This document shows, piece after piece, positions 38,156-44,398 of a stretch of 44,398 bases of DNA. A program made the position numbers and the translations under genes. The notes under the pieces were generated by a model. It was not told the DNA's origin. It made no database searches and saw nothing but the letters and a program-made list of their open reading frames with translations. This stretch comes from a virus. The stretch spans positions 1-44,398 of IMG/VR virus record IMGVR_UViG_3300042731_005385; one strand, given 5' to 3'. How positions within the stretch are numbered: position 1 is the first letter of the stretch; each line of letters opens with the position of its first letter.

Positions 38156-39766
38156 TTAGAGTCCGGCGTCCTCGATGGCGGACGGTCCGAACGCCACCTT
38201 GAACGTGATCACGTCCATGTTGCCGATCTCGTTCACGGCTGTGGTGACCGTGAACTGTCTTGTTGTGGGCTCCCAGTCACCCTGTGTCGGCGCCGCGGCC
38301 GCGATCCGCTCCTGTGTGATGTAGCGCAGATGGAACGCATCGATCGAGGAGAGTAAGTCGTTGCGGTTCGACAACGTGGCGAGCGCCTTGTGATACGGGA
38401 GCGACAGTGCGATGTACCGTCCATACAAGTGGAAGGCCATTCTCCGCGTCGCGAAGTAGGTAGCCCCTTGCCCCCCACCCGACGCCATGGGCGAGGCGTG
38501 GTAGGTCGCCTCCTGCGTTGCAGACTGGTAGCCCTTCTCGATGATGGGCTGCGTGATTCCCGCCTGCTCGTGTGCCTGCAGGTCCGGCTCGCCCGCGTCG
38601 AGCGACTCGATTCCGATGATTTTGTGCTCGGTCAGCATGGGGTGTGGACGCGCCGGGTTCTCCTCGGGCTTCCGCTGGGCGGCCAAGAAAGCCCAGGCGA
38701 CATGACTTGGCACCGTGACCGCGTAGTTGTCTTCTGGATTGAGCTGGGGATCTTCGAGGAACTGGCGTTGGATGCCCGGGTGACAGTAGGAGACATAGTT
38801 GCGTTGCAGTGTCGTTCGTGTCACTTCATCTGGAGAGGATACGTCCCCGCGCGCTTTGTCTGCCTCTGTGCCGAGCGGCGGAGCGATAGAGCCAAGCCGG
38901 AAGAGCCCCTTCGCGGATGCAGTCAAACAGGCGTTGCCGACGGAGTCGCCGATCACTGCTTCTGTCCGGTCAGTGACGACCAGTTCGACCTGCCGGCCGG
39001 GTGCGTTGTCCGTGAGCTTGGAGAGCGCTTGCGCGTAGCGCAATGCCAGCTCTGCCTCGTCGATCGAGTCCGGCACCGTGACCGCCGTCGTCGCAACCAA
39101 AACCGCCGTGTCGGCGGGAGTGTCGACGAACGTGTCGACCGTATTGATCGCGACCGGAGAGTTCGCGATCGGCGACACCTGCCGCACACGAACCGACTTG
39201 TCGCCGGTCTCCGTCTCGCCCCACGTGACGTCCTCGAGCGTGGCCACGACGTAGGGGGTGACCGCCACGCCGTCGGTGATCCGGGTCCCGGCCGGGAGTG
39301 TGTAGGCGCCATATGTCGCGGCGGCGCGTGTGACGACGACCTCGACGTCGACCGCCGGCCCGGGACTGATCGACGCGTCCTTGATCGCCAAATCGGGAAC
39401 CTGGAGCACGACCACAGGGGCGTCGAGCCCGCGTGTCATTGCATAGAGGTTGCCCAGGTACCCGGAGTTCTTGCCGCGGTCTTCATAGTGGTTGGCGTCG
39501 AGCGTGCCTTCGACTCCGGCTGGTACGGCGTCGCCAAGCCAACCGCGGAAGCCTCCATAGCGCGACTGGAGCTCGCGCATCGACGAGAGCAGGTACGGCA
39601 CGTTCGGCACGCCGCGGTCGTTGACCACGGCCCCGACCATGCCAATGGTCCCCCGCCCCGCCGCGAACCGAACCGCCGCCTGGAGCTGCTCGACAATGTT
39701 GATCGACGTGACGGCAACGAGGATCTCCTCGCCCGGGTTGGTTCCAAAGAATCTGATCAGCGGCAT
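38156..39766 (-). CDS. Tail sheath protein
   Basis: The 536-aa protein has sheath features: FAAGRGTIGMVGAVVNDRGVPNVPYLLSSMRELQSRYGG near the start, an inserted beta domain (residues about 125-250), then the conserved C-terminal core (SAIDAFHLRYITQERIAAAA, variant text: SIDAFHLRYITQERIAAA, and FTVTTAVNEIGNMDVITFKVAFGPSAI). The start is an ATG after GGAGGTGA. A sheath gene is direct evidence that the tail is contractile. Confidence 0.9.
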   Translation of the reverse strand: MPLIRFFGTNPGEEILVAVTSINIVEQLQAAVRFAAGRGTIGMVGAVVNDRGVPNVPYLLSSMRELQSRYGGFRGWLGDAVPAGVEGTLDANHYEDRGKNSGYLGNLYAMTRGLDAPVVVLQVPDLAIKDASISPGPAVDVEVVVTRAAATYGAYTLPAGTRITDGVAVTPYVVATLEDVTWGETETGDKSVRVRQVSPIANSPVAINTVDTFVDTPADTAVLVATTAVTVPDSIDEAELALRYAQALSKLTDNAPGRQVELVVTDRTEAVIGDSVGNACLTASAKGLFRLGSIAPPLGTEADKARGDVSSPDEVTRTTLQRNYVSYCHPGIQRQFLEDPQLNPEDNYAVTVPSHVAWAFLAAQRKPEENPARPHPMLTEHKIIGIESLDAGEPDLQAHEQAGITQPIIEKGYQSATQEATYHASPMASGGGQGATYFATRRMAFHLYGRYIALSLPYHKALATLSNRNDLLSSIDAFHLRYITQERIAAAAPTQGDWEPTTRQFTVTTAVNEIGNMDVITFKVAFGPSAIEDAGL

Positions 39767-39777
39767 GTCTCACCTCC

Positions 39778-40389
39778 CTAGGGGATCGCGCCCTCCACTG
39801 GGAACGGGTCAATGTCAGCTTGTCCGCCGACAATGAGGATGTCCATTTCCCCAGTGCCGGGCTCGTCCTCGAGCACCAGCAACGGCATCGTCACGAGCCC
39901 GGGGTAAGCCAGCACCCAATAGTCGGTGGTCGCGGTGTCGCGTGGTTTCGCGTCGACGAAGTGCCCTTCATTCTGCAGGTAGAGCGTAATTCCGTCGTCG
40001 ACTTCATCGAAGAAGCGCGCGGGTAGATCGACCGACGTCGCCTCCGTTTCCTGGTCCACCGTCGACAGAAGGAAGCGGTTGCGAAAGTGTCGTCGGAAGG
40101 CTTCGGCGTCGTCACGGCTGCCAGCGCGCCAAGCGATATCGACGTTGTACTCGAGTTCGCCCATCGACCAGATTCCGCGGTCGCCAATGGCGCCTACCTG
40201 CTCACGCTGCGCCCGTCGCCACGACTCGACGCCCCAGTTGACCTCGAGCGTTGGCAACGTGCGCTTGGCCGGCCGCGCGGGTTGGTCCGTCTGAATGGTC
40301 GTCGGGGCCGGTACGAGCCCGAGCCCCTCGAAGTAGGTCCGGATTGCCTCCTCGGCCGTCTTCTCCAAGCTGTCGTCGACGGACGCCAC
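39778..40389 (-). CDS. Tail completion / terminator-like protein
   Basis: The 203-aa product starts MASVDDSLEKTAEEAIRTYFEGLGLVPAPTTIQTDQ at GTG 40389. A longer reading in the same frame overlaps other genes and is not credible. It sits just before the sheath gene, the usual place of a tail terminator that caps the tube. The segment YWVLAYPGLVTMPLLVLEDEPGTGEMDILIVGG is beta-rich. No close family is recognised; the name comes from position. Confidence 0.65.
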   Translation of the reverse strand: MASVDDSLEKTAEEAIRTYFEGLGLVPAPTTIQTDQPARPAKRTLPTLEVNWGVESWRRAQREQVGAIGDRGIWSMGELEYNVDIAWRAGSRDDAEAFRRHFRNRFLLSTVDQETEATSVDLPARFFDEVDDGITLYLQNEGHFVDAKPRDTATTDYWVLAYPGLVTMPLLVLEDEPGTGEMDILIVGGQADIDPFPVEGAIP

Positions 40390-40391
40390 CG

Positions 40392-41054
40392 CTACTCCCT
40401 GACCTTGGCCACCTGCGCGTTGACCTGCTTCTGTACATGGTCCGGGAACTGCTCGGACGCCCGTCGATAGAAGCGCTTCGGCTTCACCCCAAAGCGCCGG
40501 ATCTGCTGCCAGACTGCGCCGGCCATCGACTTGGTTGCCCGCGCTGCGGAGCGCCGGCTGCCCTTCGCGACGGCGCGCGAGCCCTTGGTCTGGCGTCGGT
40601 CGCGCCGTACCCTGGAGTCTCCGGCGGCGGACACGTCGCGGCCCCGTCGCCGGGTCTGAGGCTCGCCTTGACCTGCCTTGGTCCTCCGCGAGCTCCCCTT
40701 GCGCTGACGCATTCCGCGCTGCTTTCTGATCGCCCAAGCCTCGATCACCTCGAACGGCGGCGTGTGCGGCGGCTTGCCAGCGTAGGGGCCCGTGCCGTAC
40801 TCCTGATAGACTGCGTGTGGAGCCTCTACGACCAGCTCGGAGCCGTCCGGTAGCCGCACGGTCCGGACGCTGCGCAACAGCTCGGCGGTGTCGACCACCG
40901 GATACGGCTCGTTGCCGGCGATCTCGCGCTTCACCGCGGCCTCGCCCATACGGGCAGCGAGCCGAAGCCCGCGGACGACCGCGGCGCGGATCCGCTTGTC
41001 TGTCTCGATGAGCTCGCGGCCGATCGCGTCGGGAGTGAAGGTCTGCTGGACCAC
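40392..41054 (-). CDS. HK97 gp10-like neck / tail connector protein
   Basis: The 220-aa product has the HK97 gp10-like pattern: VDTAELLRSVRTVRLPDGSELVVEAPHAVYQEYGTGPYAGKPPHTPPFEV. A basic insertion of about 80 residues (QRKGSSRRTKAGQGEPQTRRRGRDVSAAGDSRVRRDRRQ) follows the conserved part. It starts at an ATG or GTG at 41054 overlapping the previous stop by one base. It would join head and tail or cap the tube. Confidence 0.75.
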   Translation of the reverse strand: MVQQTFTPDAIGRELIETDKRIRAAVVRGLRLAARMGEAAVKREIAGNEPYPVVDTAELLRSVRTVRLPDGSELVVEAPHAVYQEYGTGPYAGKPPHTPPFEVIEAWAIRKQRGMRQRKGSSRRTKAGQGEPQTRRRGRDVSAAGDSRVRRDRRQTKGSRAVAKGSRRSAARATKSMAGAVWQQIRRFGVKPKRFYRRASEQFPDHVQKQVNAQVAKVRE

Positions 41055-41395
41055 TACTCGGCCTCCCTGCGGAGGATGGCCCGCGACTGGATCCCGAATG
41101 TCCCGACCGTAGCCGGCTCAACCTCCTCGGCCGTGTAGACGGCCCCGTCCCACAAGTAGGTCAAGCCCTCTGCGAGTGACTCGACCGTGAACAGGACGAG
41201 CTCCTCGTCCGAGTACAGCCCGCCCGGCGTCGCCTCGACGTCGCGTGTGCGTTCCTCCCAGAGCACGTCGATAGGGTCGCCTGTGACGACCTTGGCTTCG
41301 GCGTCCCACTGCTCGATCTGGCGCGGCTCGTCGCCGACCAAGTAGTCAAACCCGGCGAGGTGCTGCGCGGCTGTAGCGGAGGCATCGAGGGGCAC
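41054..41395 (-). CDS. Head-tail connector / head closure-like protein
   Basis: The 113-aa product starts MPLDASATAAQHLAGFDYLVGDEPRQIEQWDAEAKVVTGD at a GTG overlapping the gpW-like stop (TAGTG). Its small size and position between gpW-like and gp10-like genes fit a head closure or stopper protein. A family cannot be fixed by eye. Confidence 0.6.
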   Translation of the reverse strand: MPLDASATAAQHLAGFDYLVGDEPRQIEQWDAEAKVVTGDPIDVLWEERTRDVEATPGGLYSDEELVLFTVESLAEGLTYLWDGAVYTAEEVEPATVGTFGIQSRAILRREAE

Positions 41396-41625
41396 TAGTA
41401 CACCTCTCGGGCAGCTGGCCGAATGAGCCCCAGTGCGCGTTTCTTGGCGCGGATGCAGTTGATCAAGCGCTGCTCTTGGCGATCAAGCGCTGCGATGTTG
41501 TCGCTGTTGTCGTAACTCGACCTGCCCGTCGCATGTTTCAGCGGCGCGCCGAGCAGCTCTAGCCGCTTTGCACGAATTGCTTCGAGCTGCTCCTCGAGGT
41601 CCGACAGCGACAACGACAGCGCCAC
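41395..41625 (-). CDS. gpW-like head-tail joining protein
   Basis: The 76-aa product reads MALSLSLSDLEEQLEAIRAKRLELLGAPLKHATGRSSYDNSDNIAALDRQEQRLINCIRAKK. Two helices around a short beta hairpin with a SSYDN turn match the gpW fold, which plugs the portal after packaging. It has an SD about 6 bases upstream. In lambda, W lies before the portal; here it follows the capsid gene. Confidence 0.72.
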   Translation of the reverse strand: MALSLSLSDLEEQLEAIRAKRLELLGAPLKHATGRSSYDNSDNIAALDRQEQRLINCIRAKKRALGLIRPAAREVY

Positions 41626-41629
41626 ACGA

Positions 41630-41842
41630 TCACCTTCCTACGCGCCGATACGTCTCGCTGATGAACGGCTTCCGCCCCTGCGTGCGGGCTTGCGAGCCGG
41701 CCGGAAAGATCTCTGCCAGCTCCTCGGCGCGCCCGCGATCGGCCGCGTCGAGGCGCGCCTCGATCCGGTCGAGGCGATTCATGATCGCCTGCAAGACGTC
41801 CTCAGTCGACGGCGGCGCTTGTTCTTCTTTCTTCTTCGCCAC
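41630..41842 (-). CDS. Small hypothetical head protein
   Basis: This 70-aa product starts MAKKKEEQAPPSTEDVLQAIMNRLDRIEARLDAADRGRAEEL at a GTG with AGGAGG upstream. It is a charged helix with a heptad-like pattern, followed by a short basic tail. It lies between the capsid and gpW-like genes. No function can be assigned. Confidence 0.65.
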   Translation of the reverse strand: MAKKKEEQAPPSTEDVLQAIMNRLDRIEARLDAADRGRAEELAEIFPAGSQARTQGRKPFISETYRRVGR

Positions 41843-41852
41843 TCAACGCCTC

Positions 41853-42914
41853 CTAGGTCGACTCGACGTCGGCGATCTGCACTCGGCCCGGGACCGTCAC
41901 GATCGCCGCTCCGTTGTCTGCGCCCCTCGTGTAGGTCTGCTTCGGCTCGTTCTCCTTGAAGGTCTCGAAATTCCGGTCGGCCATGGGGTTGTACTCGTCC
42001 TGCACCATGGCGTGGACGAGGAGGTCGACCTCGTCGTCGGTGTCGATGGCCGCGAAGGCGATCTTCTCGACCGGCCAGCGGTCTTCCGAGACGCCGTTCT
42101 TGACGTGCGGGCCGCTGATCGCCGTCCAGATCAGGTTGGCGAAGGGGTCCTTGAACGTCCCTTCGTTGTCCGTGATCACACCGGGTACCGAGCCCTCGAC
42201 GCCGAACTGTCGAGCAAGCTCGTCGTTCGCCAGGATCACGTTCTGGAACTTCGCGTTCGGCAAGAAGTAGTCGGCCCATGCTCTCGAGTTGTAGAACGCA
42301 TGGGTCATGGGCTGCCCATCTGATTGGTCGAGGAACTGCTGTTTCCACGTGCCGAGGTCGACTGGGATGTTCGCGTTGTTGAGGTCGGTCCAGACCACGG
42401 CAGGCGGATCGAGCGTCGGGTGGTTGTAGTTGACCGTCACCTCGACCGGGCCGATCTGGTACGTGAACTCGCCGAGCAGCGCTCCGGCGTACATGTCGTG
42501 CATGGTCGGACGCATTTCGGCAAGGAGTTCGGCGAGCCCCATGGCGAGCTTCTTGGCGATCTTCGCCTCGAGTGTCTCGGACGGAGCACCGCTTGTCTCC
42601 GTGACCTCGTCCCACATGGCGAAAAGCGACAAGTCGCCGCTCTTCCAGTGCTTCATGGGCCGGCTGTAAACCGGGGTCACCTCGACATACTCGAGGGTCC
42701 CCTCGCGGATGAGATGCGCCGGGCCGTCGGCGCTGGTCATTTCGCCGACGGTGTGCGGCAGCTTGCGGACCGGTACACGGATGGTGTCGCCGTCGACCAT
42801 CTCTCGCATGAAATAGCGCTCTAGCGGGTAGCGGTTCCCCTGTTGGTTGACGATCAGCTGGGTCGCCATCGCCATGAGGTTCTCGCGCCTCAGCGCGGAG
42901 ATCGCGAATGTCAT
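41853..42914 (-). CDS. Major capsid protein, gpE-like
   Basis: The 353-aa product shows the pattern of the lambda gpE-like capsid family: GNRYPLERYFMREMVDGDTIRVPVRKLPHTVGEMTSADG, MYAGALLGEFTYQIGPVEVTVNYNHP, and the C-terminal RNFETFKENEPKQTYTRGADNGAAIVTVPGRVQIADVE. The ATG at 42914 follows a perfect AGGAGGAAA. It has the HK97 fold by family. No head protease gene is seen nearby, so maturation may not involve cleavage. Confidence 0.88.
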   Translation of the reverse strand: MTFAISALRRENLMAMATQLIVNQQGNRYPLERYFMREMVDGDTIRVPVRKLPHTVGEMTSADGPAHLIREGTLEYVEVTPVYSRPMKHWKSGDLSLFAMWDEVTETSGAPSETLEAKIAKKLAMGLAELLAEMRPTMHDMYAGALLGEFTYQIGPVEVTVNYNHPTLDPPAVVWTDLNNANIPVDLGTWKQQFLDQSDGQPMTHAFYNSRAWADYFLPNAKFQNVILANDELARQFGVEGSVPGVITDNEGTFKDPFANLIWTAISGPHVKNGVSEDRWPVEKIAFAAIDTDDEVDLLVHAMVQDEYNPMADRNFETFKENEPKQTYTRGADNGAAIVTVPGRVQIADVEST

Positions 42915-42935
42915 TGGCTTTCCTCCTAGGGATGG

Positions 42936-43946
42936 CTAGGGATGGAACACGAACCCGGCGAGGGACACACAGGTTCCCTGGCCGAGCACTCCGGAGGATA
43001 CCTCGCCGCCCGCGAGGTACGGCACGAGAGAATCGTCCCATCCCACGATCAGTGAGGTCCTGATGTGGCCCGCGATGGCAAGGGTCACGCGCGCGTCACG
43101 CGCCACGTTCTCCCCTGCGCGCCGTCGAATCGTGTCGATCTGGTCCTCGAGAATTCCAGCGATCGCGACTGGATCCACGTTCACGCCGCGAATCACAGCG
43201 CCGGCCGGCACGTCGACGGCGGCGCCGTCGAACGTGACCACGTTCGGGTCGCTCGTCTTGTCGACGTCGGTCACGTTGCGGTTGGAGACCAACTCGTCGC
43301 CGGCCAACGCGCCACCGACGAGCGCATGCGGGCCGGTGTCGATCGCCGTCTCGGTGCCAGTACCCGCAGAAAGCTCGGCGAACAACCAGGCTGCCGCATC
43401 GCCAGTGTTGAGCGCGGCGATCACTTCCGCCACGGTTGACACGATGGCGCTGCCACCGTCGGTCTCGAGCGAGACCGTCACGTCGATCGTCGTCCCGTCG
43501 TCGACGACCTCGACGGAGAGCGGCTGGCTTGCTCCGCCCGGGTCCTTGAGATCTACCCGCAACCGCGAATCCCCCGGGGCCTTCGCGGTCGCCGTGATCT
43601 CATCGGCCGAGCTGCCAGCGATGAACGCGATCTCATCGTACGTGTCCGCGCCGGCCACGATGTCGATCCGGTCGGCGGGGTAGAAGCAGCGCGCGTCGGC
43701 GACGTTGCCCGCGTTCCCGCTGACGATCGCATCCTCGAGCGTCTGTAGTGCCAGCGGACGCACGCCGATATCGCCGCCGTTCTCGTATGTCACGATCGTG
43801 CCAGAGAGCACAAGGCCGAACGGCTCGGCACCCGTCTCACCGGAATCGGCCTTGTGCCGCGCCGGGACCAGATCCCCTGCATTGGCTGCGTACTTGCGCC
43901 ATGCGGACCGCTTCGCCACCTCGTACGTATCGTAGGATCCCGCCAT
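42936..43946 (-). CDS. Decoration-like head protein with inserted beta domain
   Basis: The 336-aa protein lies between scaffold and capsid genes, where lambda has gpD. Its first and last segments (PARHKADSGETGAEPFGLVLSG and GHIRTSLIVGWDDSLVPYLAGGEVSSGVL) resemble small head decoration proteins. A central insert of about 150 residues, with DPGGASQPLSVEVVDDGTTIDVTVSLETDGGSAIVSTVAEVIAALN, is a beta-rich module seen in several phage structural proteins. It starts at an ATG with GGAGGG upstream. Confidence 0.62.
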   Translation of the reverse strand: MAGSYDTYEVAKRSAWRKYAANAGDLVPARHKADSGETGAEPFGLVLSGTIVTYENGGDIGVRPLALQTLEDAIVSGNAGNVADARCFYPADRIDIVAGADTYDEIAFIAGSSADEITATAKAPGDSRLRVDLKDPGGASQPLSVEVVDDGTTIDVTVSLETDGGSAIVSTVAEVIAALNTGDAAAWLFAELSAGTGTETAIDTGPHALVGGALAGDELVSNRNVTDVDKTSDPNVVTFDGAAVDVPAGAVIRGVNVDPVAIAGILEDQIDTIRRRAGENVARDARVTLAIAGHIRTSLIVGWDDSLVPYLAGGEVSSGVLGQGTCVSLAGFVFHP

Positions 43947-43950
43947 CGTG

Positions 43951-44398
43951 CTAACCCTCCAACGCGGGCAGGCCTCGCTGGGCCCGCCGTCGGTTGATAT
44001 GGCGTCGAGCCAATCTCGCGCCCAGATCCCCTGGCTGCTCGGCCTTCGGCTGGGGCGGCTTTGCGGCCGGGTCTGCGCCCGCGGGTGGCCCGCCGTTACC
44101 CGGTGTGCGCTTCGCGGGCTCCCAGAGCCAGGCGTTTGACGTCTTGAGCGCCTCTACTTGAGCCTGGAGCCCTACCACCGTGCCCGCCTCATCGACGTCG
44201 ACGCCGTCGAGTGACAGTGCCTTGAGCGCCACCGCGCGACGTTCCTCAGGGACGTCTGAGAGCGCCTTGAACGCTGCGTCGCGCACGTCTCGCGCCTTGA
44301 TTTCGCTCCGCAGCCGCTGCGCCTCCGCGGCCCCCTCCTCTGCCAGCCGCCTGGCCTCGAGGAGCGCCTCGTTCTCCGTCTTCCCGGCTGCTTCGAGC
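43951..44398 (-). CDS. Scaffold-like protein, C-terminal part
   Basis: This is the continuation of the gene that begins at 244 and crosses the window join. The segment covers about the last 149 residues (the 44-base end repeat is counted once): a helix-rich part (RDAAFKALSDVPEERRAVALKALSLDGVDVDEAGTVVGLQAQ) and a proline-rich, basic tail (ARLARRHINRRRAQRGLPALEG), which could bind the capsid protein. The stop TAG is at 43951, five bases from the next gene's ATG. Confidence 0.75.
   Translation of the reverse strand, partial: LEAAGKTENEALLEARRLAEEGAAEAQRLRSEIKARDVRDAAFKALSDVPEERRAVALKALSLDGVDVDEAGTVVGLQAQVEALKTSNAWLWEPAKRTPGNGGPPAGADPAAKPPQPKAEQPGDLGARLARRHINRRRAQRGLPALEG
44355..44398. repeat. 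Terminal direct repeat, right copy
   Basis: Identical to 1-44. It is the second copy of the end overlap and supports a circular map. Confidence 0.9.

Noticed and set aside
38390-39781. Rightward 463-residue open frame opposite the sheath gene
   Set aside because: It is arginine- and histidine-rich without motifs and has no SD; the sheath gene on the other strand is well supported.
39778-41121. Single 447-residue gene covering the tail-completion and connector region
   Set aside because: Its first half is out of frame with the well-supported gp10-like gene. A GTG at 40389, just after the gp10-like stop, gives a sensible 203-residue gene.

Overview
This window looks like the complete genome of a tailed phage with a contractile tail (myovirus morphology). 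The sequence is GC-rich. Its last 44 bases (44355-44398) repeat its first 44 (1-44) exactly, and one gene, a scaffold-like protein, reads in frame across that join. The map is therefore best read as circular or circularly permuted. I see no integrase, transposase, partition gene, tRNA or CRISPR array. The host cannot be named. Spanin-like genes argue for a host with an outer membrane.

Layout. (1) The leftward block from about 11.8 kb to 5.1 kb holds a small XRE regulator, small zinc-finger and hypothetical proteins, a primase-helicase, a 303-bp iteron-rich putative origin (8293-8595), a VRR-NUC nuclease, a MazG/DUF550-like protein, two unknowns and a DNA adenine methylase with a C-terminal HTH. 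(2) The same strand continues with packaging and head genes: small terminase, a DnaJ-like zinc-finger peptide, large terminase, portal, MuF-like protein, and the scaffold across the join. It then runs from 44.4 kb down to 39.8 kb with a decoration-like protein, gpE-type major capsid protein and connector or neck proteins. (3) From 39.8 to 26.3 kb comes a Mu/P2-style tail: sheath, tube, frameshifted assembly chaperone, tape measure, LysM hub protein, hub, spike, fibre, gp25-like wedge, gpJ-like wedge, gpI/gp48-like protein and a tail appendage. (4) From 26.1 to 24.1 kb is a lysis cassette: holin-like protein, a repeat peptide, GH25 endolysin and two spanin-like proteins. (5) The only rightward block, 11.9-24.0 kb, carries recombination and replication functions: RecB/Cas4-like nuclease, methylase-SNF2 helicase fusion, DUF669-like protein, family A DNA polymerase and many small proteins, ending with another HTH protein.

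Most neighbouring genes overlap by 1-4 bases (ATGA, GTGA, TAGTG), which suggests strong translational coupling. At breaks in this chain the sequence shows a recurring promoter geometry: TTGA(C/G)N, 17 bases, TANNNT, 6 bases, then the start codon itself. It precedes the small terminase, the scaffold and the holin, so these late transcripts may be leaderless. A fourth copy seems to drive a very short transcript ending at a hairpin terminator.

The most unusual items are: a 42-residue gene built from an 11-residue repeat, coupled between holin and endolysin; the leaderless promoter family; the clustered (A/G)TGCAC iterons with a DnaA-box-like site; a palindromic operator family at two distant loci; and the methylase-helicase fusion whose helicase motifs are altered.
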